Positions 8,694 through 17,966 of a stretch of DNA of 64,000 nt are shown here, in pieces. Position 1 is the stretch's first letter. Every line of letters starts with the position of its first letter. The notes beneath the pieces are model-generated. The model had not been told where the DNA came from and did no database searches. It worked only from the letters and a program-made list of their open reading frames with translations. The DNA lies in contig NZ_JAALXT010000010.1 in the NCBI RefSeq assembly GCF_011634775.1, forward strand, positions 1 through 64,000, written 5' to 3'. The stretch is from Thalassoroseus pseudoceratinae (GTDB taxonomy: Bacteria; Planctomycetota; Planctomycetia; Planctomycetales; Planctomycetaceae). The position numbers and the translations under genes were made by a program.

Positions 8694-11320
8694 GCGATCC
8701 ACACGTCGTATCTGCCACTCCAATCTCAGGAACGAAAACGGATTCTTCGAGCACCAGCCGACCGGTCATGCGTGCGCGTCAACAAGTGGTTTCGTGGTTT
8801 GAACAAAAAGACTGGAAGCCATTTCGATTTCAGAGGCAAGCCTGGAACGCGTATCTCGATGGTCAGAGCGGACTGATTCACGCCACCACCGGAACCGGAA
8901 AAACGTACGCGGCCTGGATGGGCGCGATCATCGAGGCGCTCGCGGAACGAAGTCAAACGCCTCCGATAGCGACATCCGAAACGAAGGTCAAAAAGCGAAC
9001 GTCAACACGGCGAAAAACAGGACCACGATTGCGGGTGTTGTGGCTGACGCCTTTGCGTGCTTTGGCGGCCGACACGCTAAATGCACTCCAAGCTCCTGTT
9101 CAGGATTTGGGTTTGCCTTGGACGATTGAAACTCGAACAAGCGATACCTCAGCGTCGACACGCGCTCGTCAAAGAAAGACTCTGCCAACCGCTTTGATCA
9201 CAACGCCGGAGAGTCTTTCTCTCCAACTGACACATGCCGATGCGGCAGATCAATTTTCCGATCTGCGATTGGTCATCGTCGATGAATGGCACGAATTGTT
9301 ATCCACAAAACGGGGAGTGCAGACCGAGTTAGGGCTGGCTCGCCTGCGCCGTTGGCATCCTAATTTGAGAACCTGGGGGCTTTCCGCGACGCTAGGCAAT
9401 ATCGATCAAGCAATGAGGTACTTGCTTGGCGGGGACGGAAACGAAAATTCATGTCCAGACAGCGTTCCCGTGTCGAGTGTCGGCGGGCACGGTGTGCTCA
9501 TTGAAGGAGCGCGCCGCAAGCGATTTGTTGTCGATTCGATGATCCCCAAGTCCATCGAGCGTTTCCCCTGGGCCGGTCACATGGGGATGCGGCAAGCCGA
9601 CGCCGTGGTGAAACAGTTGGATCACGTGCAGTCATCACTAGTCTTCACAAACACCCGATCGCAAACGGAAGCATGGTATCAAGAGATCTTGAAACGCCGT
9701 CCCGAATGGGCAGGGCAAGTTGCATTGCATCATGGCTCGTTAGACCGCAAGACACGAAGTTGGGTTGAAGATGGGCTTCGTGAGGGGAAGCTCAAATGTG
9801 TGGTTTGCACATCAAGTTTAGACCTAGGAGTGGACTTTAGCCCGGTGGAGCGAGTGTTCCAAGTGGGCAGTCCTAAGGGTGTCGCCCGTCTGCTCCAAAG
9901 GGCAGGGCGTAGTGGACACGCACCAGGACAAAACAGCTGCGTCACGTGCATCCCGACGCATGCTCTACAGTTAATCGAATTGGCAGCGGCGAGAGACGCA
10001 ATTTCACAACGTTCGTTAGAAGGACGTCAGCCTGTTGCCTGCCCGTTAGATCTCCTGGCCCAACATGCTGTCACGATTGCGGTCGGCGGTGGGTTTCGAC
10101 CTGATGATCTATTCGACGAAGTTCGACAGACGAAGAGTTACCAGTCCCTCACGAGGCAAGAATGGAATTGGGTGCTCGAATTCATCACAACCGGCGGTGA
10201 GGCTCTTCGAGCTTATCCCGATTACTCAAAGGTTCGCATTGACGACGAAGGTTTGTACCGAGTTGATGATCGCAGGATTTCACTCCGGCATCGGCTTTCC
10301 GTCGGCACGATCGTTAGCGATGCGTCCTTGACGGTGCAGTTTCTCAAAGGTCCGAAACTCGGGACGATCGAAGAGTCGTTTCTTTCGAAAATCAATCCAG
10401 GGGACCAATTCATTTTCGCCGGGCGGCAAGTGGAGTTGGTGTTTGTTCGAGACTCCAAAGTCTGGGTCCGACGGGCAAAAAAGTTAGGAAACGTTCGGAT
10501 TCCTCGTTGGATGGGGGGACGCATGCCCTTATCGAGCCAATTGGCGACGGCCGTTCGGCAGAAGCTCGACGAAGCCGCCAATGACGAATTCCTAGGACCT
10601 GAAATGCTAGCGTTGAAACCCTTGCTGCGAATCCAAGAGAAATGGTCCTACATTCCTCGATTGGGCGAATTGCTCATTGAACGTACGAAGTCGCGGCAAG
10701 GGCATCATTTGTTTTTCTACCCCTTCGCGGGGCGTTTGGTTCATGAAGGACTAGCAGCACTAGTTGCGTACCGCCTCTCACGTCAAGTTCCTATTACATT
10801 CACCATTTCTGTGAATGACTATGGCTTTGAACTCTTTTCGCCGACTCGGGCCTTGCTTGATCAAGTCATTACAACTCAGCTCTTTCGGACCGAAGGCGTT
10901 GTGGAAGACATTGAAGCCTGCATGAACGCGGCGGAAATGGGGAAGCGGCAATTTCGCGAAGTGGCCCATATTGCGGGTTTGGTGTTTCCGGGCTATCCCG
11001 GCAATCGCAAATCAGCGCATCAACTCCAAGCCTCGACGGGGCTGCTTTACGATGTCTTCACAAACTATGATCCCGACAATCTGCTTCTGAAGCAGGCTCA
11101 GCAAGAAGTGTTAGAGCTGCAACTCGAACAAACACGACTTATGAGCACTCTTCACGCATTGCAATCTTCACTGGTTATTCTCCGAGACATCCCCCGTTTT
11201 TCGCCGTTAGGATTCCCATTGATGGTGGATCGACTGCGACAACGTATTTCTTCGGAGAAGCTGTCTGATCGAATCCGCCGAATGCAAGAATCACTAGAAA
11301 AAGCAGCAGGTCCCGTATGA
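8690..11320 (+). CDS. Ligase-associated Lhr-like DEAD/DEAH helicase
   Basis: 876 residues from GTG 8690, which overlaps the ligase stop as GTGA; a longer in-frame reading to 8612 lies wholly inside the ligase gene. Walker A is ATTGTGKTYAAW, the DExH box is VIVDEWHELL, motif III is GLSATLGN, and the helicase C domain carries TSSLDLGVDF and QRAGRSGH. A C-terminal Lhr-type winged-helix/beta-barrel region follows. It unwinds nucleic acid as part of the exonuclease-ligase-helicase-PdeM set. Length fits the family (about 800-900). Confidence 0.93.
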   Translation: MSDPHVVSATPISGTKTDSSSTSRPVMRARQQVVSWFEQKDWKPFRFQRQAWNAYLDGQSGLIHATTGTGKTYAAWMGAIIEALAERSQTPPIATSETKVKKRTSTRRKTGPRLRVLWLTPLRALAADTLNALQAPVQDLGLPWTIETRTSDTSASTRARQRKTLPTALITTPESLSLQLTHADAADQFSDLRLVIVDEWHELLSTKRGVQTELGLARLRRWHPNLRTWGLSATLGNIDQAMRYLLGGDGNENSCPDSVPVSSVGGHGVLIEGARRKRFVVDSMIPKSIERFPWAGHMGMRQADAVVKQLDHVQSSLVFTNTRSQTEAWYQEILKRRPEWAGQVALHHGSLDRKTRSWVEDGLREGKLKCVVCTSSLDLGVDFSPVERVFQVGSPKGVARLLQRAGRSGHAPGQNSCVTCIPTHALQLIELAAARDAISQRSLEGRQPVACPLDLLAQHAVTIAVGGGFRPDDLFDEVRQTKSYQSLTRQEWNWVLEFITTGGEALRAYPDYSKVRIDDEGLYRVDDRRISLRHRLSVGTIVSDASLTVQFLKGPKLGTIEESFLSKINPGDQFIFAGRQVELVFVRDSKVWVRRAKKLGNVRIPRWMGGRMPLSSQLATAVRQKLDEAANDEFLGPEMLALKPLLRIQEKWSYIPRLGELLIERTKSRQGHHLFFYPFAGRLVHEGLAALVAYRLSRQVPITFTISVNDYGFELFSPTRALLDQVITTQLFRTEGVVEDIEACMNAAEMGKRQFREVAHIAGLVFPGYPGNRKSAHQLQASTGLLYDVFTNYDPDNLLLKQAQQEVLELQLEQTRLMSTLHALQSSLVILRDIPRFSPLGFPLMVDRLRQRISSEKLSDRIRRMQESLEKAAGPV

Positions 11321-11979
11321 GATCATCTCGACTTCTTGGGGCGGTAGAGATTCTATTCGGCGGCGAAAGACTGCAGTTGCTAGCATCCCATGCAGTCTGG
11401 TGGCCAAGTACCGAGACCGTATTGATCGCAGACACTCACTTTGGCAAAGATGCGACGTTCCGAGCCTCTGCCATCCCCATTCCCGATACGACAATGACCG
11501 ATTTGAGGCGGCTTGATGAAATCATCGAGTCAACACGTTGCCGTACTCTGATAATTCTTGGCGACCTGCTGCACAACCGCCGAGGCCTAACAGCGGAACT
11601 CATCATGCAGTGGCAAGCTTGGCGAAGTCGGCATGCCGACCTGAAAATCGTGCTGGTTCGTGGAAACCACGATCGTGCTGCTGGTGATCCGCCTCCCGAA
11701 TGGAATATCGAAGTTCATCCGGAACCGTTGGTTTCCGGACCTTTCCGACTTCTTCACAATCCCGCATTGGAATCCGATCGTCCATCGCTAGCCGGACACC
11801 TACATCCAAAGCACCGTTTTCAATTCGAAAACGAACATGTCGATCTGCACTGTTTCATCAAGACCAAACGCTTGCTGATCCTCCCCGCATTTGGGAGTTT
11901 TATTGACGGCCGTGTTTTACACTTGGAGGCATCCCAAGTCTTCGCCGTCGCCGGTGAAGAGGTGGTCGAGGCCAGATAG
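11317..11979 (+). CDS. pdeM: Ligase-associated metallophosphoesterase PdeM
   Basis: 220-residue calcineurin-like phosphoesterase whose ATG overlaps the helicase stop (ATGA). The metal motifs are in order: IADTHFGKDATFR (DxH), IILGDLLHNRRG (GDxxH), VRGNHDR (GNHD), and the late His-rich SLAGHLHPKHRF. The TIGR04123-type family is the fourth member of the ligase-associated DNA-damage operon. Perfect end-to-end overlaps of all four genes indicate coupled translation in equal amounts. Confidence 0.9.
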   Translation: MRSSRLLGAVEILFGGERLQLLASHAVWWPSTETVLIADTHFGKDATFRASAIPIPDTTMTDLRRLDEIIESTRCRTLIILGDLLHNRRGLTAELIMQWQAWRSRHADLKIVLVRGNHDRAAGDPPPEWNIEVHPEPLVSGPFRLLHNPALESDRPSLAGHLHPKHRFQFENEHVDLHCFIKTKRLLILPAFGSFIDGRVLHLEASQVFAVAGEEVVEAR

Positions 11980-12216
11980 AATTTGATCACTAATTCTTTG
12001 CTGCGATTCAGAAGTGACGTATTTGTCAAAGCGTTCTTCTGATGGACCGGCGGTAGCGGATTGCGGAACATGAACGCCCGACCAGAAAGCGAAGTCCGAA
12101 AGTAAGTTCGACTCGCATTTCCCGGCCGATACAACATAAATGGCTAGTTCGGCGTTGTCTGCCGCATCAGTAGGATAGCGATCAATGCCGATACGAACGA
12201 ACGTTGCCAAGTGCAT
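11917..12216 (-). CDS. Hypothetical small protein, doubtful
   Basis: A 99-residue open frame on the minus strand with balanced composition (contains SDFAFWSGVHVPQSATAG and FDKYVTSESQQR). It overlaps the last 60 bases of pdeM antisense and has no convincing Shine-Dalgarno sequence. I do not recognise it. It could be a real lineage-specific gene facing pdeM or chance. The remaining bases to the TetR gene hold only an operator palindrome. Confidence 0.3.
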   Translation of the reverse strand: MHLATFVRIGIDRYPTDAADNAELAIYVVSAGKCESNLLSDFAFWSGVHVPQSATAGPSEERFDKYVTSESQQRISDQILSGLDHLFTGDGEDLGCLQV

Positions 12217-12308
12217 ACAACAGGTTCCGCGCTCGACAACAGACCGCTCAATCCACGCTGGATTAACACACCGTCCTCAGGCTCACCGTCAATTCAATCG
12301 CGATTGTG

Positions 12309-12326
12309 TTGACCGATCGGTCCAAA
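12309..12326. promoter_or_regulatory. TetR-type operator, site 1
   Basis: TTGACCGATCGGTCCAAA contains the perfect palindrome GACCGATCGGTC, 51 bases before the TetR start. Nearly the same sequence recurs at 13063-13080, ahead of the DoxX-like gene. Likely autoregulatory operator of the regulator encoded at 12377. Confidence 0.65.
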
Positions 12327-12376
12327 CTGCGTATATTTGGTAGATCGAATTACGAATCTCTTACGAGAAGTAACCA

Positions 12377-12958
12377 ATGCCCTGGGAAAAATCATTTGAC
12401 GAGTCGGAGGTGATCGAGCAGGCAATGGAGGTCTTCTGGGAGAAAGGGTACGCCGCAACATCGATATCCGACATCACGGAAGCGACAGGAATCAAGCGGG
12501 GAAGTCTCTACAACGCATTTGACGGAAAGCATGACCTTTTCGTGCGTGCGTTGCTGAAGTACGGCTATGATCGCAGGACGAGTAAGCTGCAAATGTTGGA
12601 AACGGTTGATGATCCGCGTGAAGCAATCGCGATGTTCTTCGACTCTCTCGTCAAAGCTACGTTGAACGATCCCGGCAAGAAGGGGTGTTTGCTGTTCAAT
12701 ACGACGCTCGAATATTCGTCACATGAGGATGACGTCCAAAAACTAGTCTCGGAAGGAATCCAAGAGGTCGTCTCTTTCTTTGAAGGTCGAATCGACCGAG
12801 GTAAGGAACTCAGTACAATCCCCGACTCCGTTGAGACTCGCCCTACCGCAAGGACACTTCTTGCCCTAGTGGTTGGAATCCGTGTGCTAGGTCGCGGTGC
12901 GTTTGGGAAAACGGCTTTGCGACAAGTCGCCCAGCAGGCCACTAGTTTGATTTCATAG
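12377..12958 (+). CDS. TetR/AcrR family transcriptional regulator
   Basis: 193 residues. The N-terminal helix-turn-helix (about residues 10-55) reads AMEVFWEKGYAATSISDITE followed by GIKRGSLYNAFDGK, the canonical TetR DNA-binding unit. The C-terminal ligand domain includes GKKGCLLFNTTLE, typical of the AcrR-like branch that responds to oxidants or electrophiles. Matching palindromes lie upstream of this gene and upstream of the DoxX-like/peroxiredoxin pair, so it probably represses both. The ligand is unknown. Confidence 0.9.
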   Translation: MPWEKSFDESEVIEQAMEVFWEKGYAATSISDITEATGIKRGSLYNAFDGKHDLFVRALLKYGYDRRTSKLQMLETVDDPREAIAMFFDSLVKATLNDPGKKGCLLFNTTLEYSSHEDDVQKLVSEGIQEVVSFFEGRIDRGKELSTIPDSVETRPTARTLLALVVGIRVLGRGAFGKTALRQVAQQATSLIS

Positions 12959-13062
12959 CCAAGAGAACACAAAATCAGAACGGGGGTTCTCAATCAGGAG
13001 TGTGGTCGAGCCCCGTCAGACATCTTGGAGAATTTGCCTCCTCATTTTTTTTTGCACTCAAT

Positions 13063-13080
13063 TTGACTGATCGGTCAAAA
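13063..13080. promoter_or_regulatory. TetR-type operator, site 2
   Basis: TTGACTGATCGGTCAAAA matches site 1 at 15 of 18 positions and is centred on the same TGATCGGTC core. It lies 130 bases before the DoxX-like start and about 105 bases after the TetR stop, so the two genes probably have separate promoters under the same repressor. Confidence 0.65.
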
Positions 13081-13209
13081 CAATCAGTCGGGAGATGACC
13101 GCCTTGAATTTTCACGAGAGTTAGACACCCCCAATGAGATCAGAGGCAGTTAGGGTCTCTGCACACGAACAACTATATTCCAATCCCTCCCTTACGAAAG
13201 AATTCGATC

Positions 13210-13674
13210 GTGAAACCGCTATTAGCCGTACTGAATCTACTCTCAGGTCTCATCCTTGTTAGGTTTACCGTTTCCAAATTTGCCGCATGGCCGGTGTCCG
13301 TTGCAGCATTTGTCGAGATGGCAAAACCACTCGGAATTGATCCTACCGTTTTTAGAATCGCAACTGGCTTTGTGATCGGCTACGCCGCTCTATCGTTTTT
13401 CGCAAATTCACTAATACTGCTCTTGAAAAAGGAAGGAAACGGGAAATGCAAATTGCTCTACACTTTCAATAGTCTCTACGCGATCGGCGCAATGACGGGG
13501 GCTTTAGTCTCCGAATTTTTTCTTAGGTCCGCTCCCAAGTGGCCACTCGTCTATATCGCGATCGGGATCGTGGTCATCGCTGCGACTAATCTTCTCTTGC
13601 GCGACCGCAAAACTTCACGAGGTTTACTCGGAACTGGCAGCGATGTGGCTTTGAAGGCTCAGAATCAGGCTTAA
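13210..13674 (+). CDS. DoxX-like integral membrane protein
   Basis: 154 residues from GTG 13210, with GAAAG nine bases upstream. Four hydrophobic helices (about 5-25, 50-72, 85-105, 115-133) and the sequence VRFTVSKFAAWPVSVAAFVEMA fit the DoxX/DoxD-like superfamily, four-helix membrane proteins often linked to thiol or peroxide stress. The next gene, 100 bases on, is a peroxiredoxin-like lipoprotein, and an operator for the TetR regulator lies upstream, so an oxidant-defence role is plausible but inferred. Confidence 0.65.
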   Translation: MKPLLAVLNLLSGLILVRFTVSKFAAWPVSVAAFVEMAKPLGIDPTVFRIATGFVIGYAALSFFANSLILLLKKEGNGKCKLLYTFNSLYAIGAMTGALVSEFFLRSAPKWPLVYIAIGIVVIAATNLLLRDRKTSRGLLGTGSDVALKAQNQA

Positions 13675-13773
13675 CACGAATACTGCAATGGCATGACAGT
13701 CATCACTAGCAATGTCTCTGGACGCGGCATCACAATCAAGTTGAATTCTTCACGTCAATAGGAATCAAGAGAT

Positions 13774-14550
13774 ATGAACATGAAAGTCACTCTTCTCCCC
13801 ATCACGATTGTTGCCGTTGCAATGAGCGTGACCACCGGATGCACAGAACGTGCAAAATCTCAAGGTGAGCAAACCGATTCGAAGCAATCAGGAGAAACAC
13901 CGATGCTATCCAAACTTCTTGAAGAAAAAGCAGCAGCAAGCGTAACGCGAATTCCGGAAGACGTTCGCCAGAAGTACGCTCAGGGTATTGAAACAGTCCG
14001 AGCGACGAATATCGAGAAAACTGCCAAGCAGGTTGGTGACACGGCGATTGACGCCCAACTGTCAGGCTGGGACGGCAAGAGTGTGAAGCTCAGTGACCTT
14101 TGGCAGGACGGGCCGATCGTGATGATGTGGTACCGAGGCGGCTGGTGCCCGTATTGCAACATTCAACTTCGTGCCATGCAGCAGAGCCTAGACAAGATCG
14201 AGAATGCTGGAGCAAAGTTAGTCGTGCTCACACCGGAGCTGCCCGAGAAGGCCAAAGAAACCGCTGCGGCGAATGATCTCGATATCGTGGCATTGCACGA
14301 CGAAGGCAACGCCCTGGCGCGAAAGTATGGGCTCGTATTTCAACTTCCCGAAACGATCATTCCGGCGTATCGGGACAAACTCAAGTTGCCTGAATACAAC
14401 GGAAACGACGCGATGGAGTTGCCGCTGGCGGCGACATACGTGATCGATACGTCCGGCACGATTACCTACGCGTTCCTCGATGCGGACTACAAGAAACGAG
14501 CCGAGCCCGCCGACGTCATTGATGCCGTCAAGGCGGCCGCTCAAAAGTAG
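13774..14550 (+). CDS. Peroxiredoxin-like AhpC/TSA lipoprotein
   Basis: 258 residues. A type II signal (SVTTGC, Cys at about residue 23) predicts a lipid anchor outside the cytoplasmic membrane. The thioredoxin fold begins at about residue 80 with VGDTAIDAQLSGWDGKSVKL, and the active site is WYRGGWCPYCNIQLRAM, a CxxC arrangement of the AhpC/TSA redoxin branch. Later strands AKLVVLTPE and LPLAATYVIDTSGTITYAF complete the fold. Expected role: thiol-dependent peroxide reduction or disulfide exchange in the periplasm. It is downstream of the DoxX-like gene and probably in the same TetR regulon. Confidence 0.85.
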   Translation: MNMKVTLLPITIVAVAMSVTTGCTERAKSQGEQTDSKQSGETPMLSKLLEEKAAASVTRIPEDVRQKYAQGIETVRATNIEKTAKQVGDTAIDAQLSGWDGKSVKLSDLWQDGPIVMMWYRGGWCPYCNIQLRAMQQSLDKIENAGAKLVVLTPELPEKAKETAAANDLDIVALHDEGNALARKYGLVFQLPETIIPAYRDKLKLPEYNGNDAMELPLAATYVIDTSGTITYAFLDADYKKRAEPADVIDAVKAAAQK

Positions 14551-14939
14551 TCACGACTGCAAGTCTATGCAGTTATCGAACGCGTGGTCGGCCACGCGTT
14601 TCGACTTTCACGGCAACGCGACTGTCGACATAGCGATGGCGAATGCATCTGCAGTCGTACAGTTGCTGAGCGACGGTTAGATGAAGACGGCTGATCAAGG
14701 AAGGACGCTGTCAGCGTTCCACGTCTTCAAGCCTTCACGTCACTGATCTCACAAGATTCGCAGTCGGATTCGGGGCCGTGTGCAGCGTCAGTTTCATCTG
14801 TCGATACGTAAGCTCCTGCCAAGTTGAAATGCTACGGCAGCACTTACCTGCACATCAAGACACTTCACTTACAGGTAACGTTCGCACACGGGGTCCCATC
14901 GTCAACTCCAATCTCACGGAAAGACCATTCTGCAAACTC
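14551..14939. other. Intergenic region between convergent genes
   Basis: The peroxiredoxin-like gene (+) and the PIG-L gene (-) converge here. I see no gene. The only structure is a GC-rich hairpin: nine-base arms at 14579-14587 and 14592-14600 with a four-base loop. It has no U-tract, so it is at best a weak or Rho-assisted terminator. Confidence 0.45.
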
Positions 14940-15890
14940 TTACCGCTCATCTGACGTGTTCTTTGACTGGGTTGTGGGCTCCGTGTTATCGAAGAATGGA
15001 AACAGTTTTTTGATTTCCGCGGTGCTTGGTTGGTGGCCGTACTCACAGATCTCAAACGCCTCGGCGTACTTCACCGCTTGGCCCTGTTCTTCACCGTACC
15101 AGCGAATCAACGCATCACGATAGTTTCTCGCTTCCCCTCCCGCTCGGATGTGCCACACCTGACGGACTTTGGCCAATCGCAGTTCCTGATGACGAGCTGG
15201 TGGTGCCTGGGCTGCTTTCTCGGCGTTGCCAAGCGCTCCCCCCTCGAACACCTGTGATTCCAGTTCAGCGATCGCTTTGACCTTGGTTTCGAAGACATCG
15301 TCAATCGCGACAGCAATATCGGCCTTGAACGGATAGGGCTTTTGGAACCGGTCACTGGCGTACAGAAAGACGGGGTTCTTCTCGAGAGCGGGAACATCCG
15401 GACAGAAGAACGGGACCGCCACCATGAACGCAGCGTCCTGCACGAGCACACCAACGTAGCGATGGTCGGGATGATAATCCCAGGGACGATGAGCGATGAC
15501 AACATCCGCTTTCCACTCGCGAATCAATCGTGTGATTTTACGACGGTTCTCCAATGTCGGCATCAACTCGCCATCATGAATGTCCAGCACCTGCGATGTC
15601 GTGCCAAGGATTTCTGAGGCTTTGCGAACTTCTTCCGTTCGCCGTTTCGCCAGTGCCCCACCTGACATGGCCCAGTGCCCGATATCACCGTTGGTCACCG
15701 AAACCAGCTTGACGTGATGCCCGAGTCGCGCCCACTTCACGCCACAACCGCCTGCTCGATATTCCGCATCATCAGGATGAGCGCCGAAAACAATGATTCG
15801 CAATTTTCCATCGTCTTTCGGAACGTCGTCCGCAAACGTGGCTGAAGATGTCAGGGTGAGGGCGGTGATTAACCAGAATAGGAGCCGCAT
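14940..15890 (-). CDS. Secreted PIG-L family N-acetyl-sugar deacetylase
   Basis: 316 residues with a signal peptide (ending SSATFADD). The PIG-L/LmbE zinc site is clear: AHPDDAEYRAGG (H-P-D-D) near residue 37 and the later HPDHRYVG. The family removes N-acetyl groups from GlcNAc-containing glycoconjugates. Planctomycetes carry many exported paralogues, probably for polysaccharide breakdown. It stands alone here; the substrate is unknown. ATG is at 15890, and the downstream end faces the peroxiredoxin gene. Confidence 0.88.
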   Translation of the reverse strand: MRLLFWLITALTLTSSATFADDVPKDDGKLRIIVFGAHPDDAEYRAGGCGVKWARLGHHVKLVSVTNGDIGHWAMSGGALAKRRTEEVRKASEILGTTSQVLDIHDGELMPTLENRRKITRLIREWKADVVIAHRPWDYHPDHRYVGVLVQDAAFMVAVPFFCPDVPALEKNPVFLYASDRFQKPYPFKADIAVAIDDVFETKVKAIAELESQVFEGGALGNAEKAAQAPPARHQELRLAKVRQVWHIRAGGEARNYRDALIRWYGEEQGQAVKYAEAFEICEYGHQPSTAEIKKLFPFFDNTEPTTQSKNTSDER

Positions 15891-16336
15891 GTTCAGACTT
15901 TCAATGGTAAATAATTCGGTGAAACGACCTCAAGCACAAACCTGTGGTCAATCTCGACCAGTTGGTTGCCACTGAAGGCTAACACTTTGCAGCAGAGTTG
16001 CCCAGCGAAGGGACCAAGACGCAGATCGACAAAGTTGCCAGCCGGCTGCCCGGAAGCAGCGGCCGCGTCCGGTCGTCTTCAAGAGCGACGGAACAGCGTA
16101 TGGTGGAGGCTCTGACAGAAACGGTTCGACCCCAGAGGGAACCGTATTCGATGATGGGGATACACTCTACGTTCTCGGCGATGCTGACATCGCCACGCAC
16201 GCCCCTGGACGTCTCATGTTGTTTTGAGATACGAAGACGTCGTGTTTTCTGTTGATCGCCTCAACCGTCCTGACGTAGAGTAGACCGAATTGCGACACGA
16301 TCGAGTCCACTGACGAAGACTGAACTCTCGCCCCCG
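15891..16336. other. Intergenic region with a possible coding remnant
   Basis: 446 bases between two minus-strand genes. Apart from the plus-strand fragment entered at 16035-16227, no gene, promoter or terminator can be supported. Confidence 0.4.
16035..16227 (+). pseudogene. Possible C-terminal fragment resembling an RCK/TrkA-C domain
   Basis: A plus-strand open segment without a start codon ends at TGA 16225-16227 and reads near its end VVFKSDGTAYGGG and then PEGTVFDDGDTLYVLGDAD. The pattern P-x-G-T-x-x-x-x-G-D-x-L-x-V-L-G-D recalls the C-terminal RCK (TrkA-C) domain of potassium channels and transporters. Nothing upstream supplies the rest of such a protein. I treat it as a probable gene remnant with weak family evidence. 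Confidence 0.3.
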
Positions 16337-17575
16337 TCAAGAAACCGGAAGAGACGCCTCCTCAGCTGGGTTGCGTTGGAATCGAGTTAGCACCACGATC
16401 CCGGCCAGTGCACCCGCATGGACAAACCATTCGCTCTGGTGACTCGGCCAATACGGGAGGTCGGAAAGGAATCGTCCGAGACAAATTTGCAAGGCGGTTC
16501 CGGCTGTTAGACATGCAGTCCAATTGGTGCAATGACAAACCATGGCGAGCAGTACTCGCAAAATGGAAGAGAATAGGATTGCGGAGACGGTCGCTTGCCA
16601 GCCCAACACGACGCCAACCAATGCGCACAGGCATAAGTATGTAGAGCGTGACAGATCATTCTCACTCCGGAACGGATTCATGAGGATTGCTAGTCCGCAG
16701 ATTAAGGCTCCAGCCGAAAGACCAACCAAGCCGTCTAGCAATCCCCTTAGACTCAAGCCGATACTAAGGTCCCAACCGGGCGTGAATATCGTATCTTCAA
16801 CGGTCCATTTCCATTGCCATTTGTCTAGCGATTCCCACGGCGGAGTGTGGAATGGCACAGGGTGCAGCGTTGGCCAAAGAATTGGCAGGACCAAGCCGAT
16901 GAGCAAACAGCCAATTAAAGGACGAACTGGTATCGTCCTACGATCAGTCTCAATCAAAGCTGCAGTCATTAAGATACACAAGAGCCCACAATGATAGAGA
17001 TAGATGCCGATCAAATCCCATTTTGCATACCAGATGATCCACAAGACACCGGCATAGTGGTTCGGCATTCGCCACGGCAGATTTGCGCCACCGGAGAGTA
17101 GTTCAATGTGTAACAGAGACAAAACCATTAAGCCAACGCTCGCCTCAACAAGCGGATACCGCGGCGAAATCTTGGCTTTGCAAGTGCGACAGCGTCCACG
17201 GAGCCTCAGCCAACCGATGAGCGGCAGGTTATCCCCTCTGCGAATGGGGGTGTCGCAGACCGGGCACCGCGACTTTGGTTTCGTGAGAGACATCCCGAAT
17301 GGAAGCCGATAGACCACAACATTCATAAAACTTCCGACGCAACTCCCAACAATGAAAAACCAGACTGCGGTCACAATTTCAAGCAACCGAATTCCGGAAT
17401 TCTGAGCCGGTGTCAATTCATCATACTCAATGACACCCACTGGTGCCGTACGTCCGTCGCGAGCAGTCCCGGAATCGGTATTCGCAAAAATTGATGCCCC
17501 ACTCAGCCCACAGGCCATCACACACAAGAGCGAACAACCAACCCAGTTCGCCTTTGATCGAGACGATCGATACAT
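16337..17575 (-). CDS. Prepilin peptidase (A24 family, PilD/GspO-like)
   Basis: 412-residue membrane protein. After a signal-like segment, [16 protein letters not shown] and the tetracysteine CPVC...CRTC module (about residues 105-145) are the hallmark of bifunctional type IV prepilin peptidases that cleave and methylate prepilins. The catalytic Asp region appears as [14 protein letters not shown]; the second Asp, normally G-x-G-D, appears only as SENDLSRST, a degenerate context. About eight membrane segments are visible. It is longer than usual (about 250-290) because of an insertion between the zinc module and the second Asp. No pilus genes are adjacent. Confidence 0.8.
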   Translation of the reverse strand: MYRSSRSKANWVGCSLLCVMACGLSGASIFANTDSGTARDGRTAPVGVIEYDELTPAQNSGIRLLEIVTAVWFFIVGSCVGSFMNVVVYRLPFGMSLTKPKSRCPVCDTPIRRGDNLPLIGWLRLRGRCRTCKAKISPRYPLVEASVGLMVLSLLHIELLSGGANLPWRMPNHYAGVLWIIWYAKWDLIGIYLYHCGLLCILMTAALIETDRRTIPVRPLIGCLLIGLVLPILWPTLHPVPFHTPPWESLDKWQWKWTVEDTIFTPGWDLSIGLSLRGLLDGLVGLSAGALICGLAILMNPFRSENDLSRSTYLCLCALVGVVLGWQATVSAILFSSILRVLLAMVCHCTNWTACLTAGTALQICLGRFLSDLPYWPSHQSEWFVHAGALAGIVVLTRFQRNPAEEASLPVS

Positions 17576-17790
17576 AAGTTTTACCTAGACCACCTAGCGG
17601 GCTGTTGTGTTCTGGCCAGAATCGAGAACGACCTGCCCGATATGCTTTCTGGCGAAACGATATACGCACGGATCAGGAGTCAATCACTCGAGATCAGGCC
17701 GCATTGCCTCAAGCATTTGTAACGTTTGTGTTAGCGAGCAAACAGAAGATTAAACCACAGAACCGTTCTTCGCCACCAGGAAGCATGATC

Positions 17791-17958
17791 TCAAATGCCT
17801 AAACGCAGAATGAACAGGAACGTAGACAATCCTGCGAGAAGTCCAACAAAACAACGGCTTTGTGAGGCTGGATTCTGAGCCATTGCCAGCAAAGAAGCGG
17901 CCGTACATGTCGCAATGAAGACGCAAACTAGCCAAAGCCGCAACTGACGGTCAAACAT
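17791..17958 (-). CDS. Small membrane protein, 55 residues
   Basis: ATG at 17958 lies nine bases after the stop of the LRR-like gene and is preceded by AAGGG, so it looks like the third gene of an operon. The protein (MFDRQLRLWLVCVFIATCTA..., ending LFILRLGI) has two hydrophobic helices, about residues 8-26 and 38-54, separated by a short polar loop with a conserved-looking Cys. No family is recognised. Confidence 0.55.
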   Translation of the reverse strand: MFDRQLRLWLVCVFIATCTAASLLAMAQNPASQSRCFVGLLAGLSTFLFILRLGI

Positions 17959-17966
17959 ATTCGCCC

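Noticed and set aside
14579-14600. Intrinsic terminator between the peroxiredoxin and PIG-L genes
   Set aside because: The stem is strong but no U-tract follows on either strand, so it is mentioned only as a hairpin.
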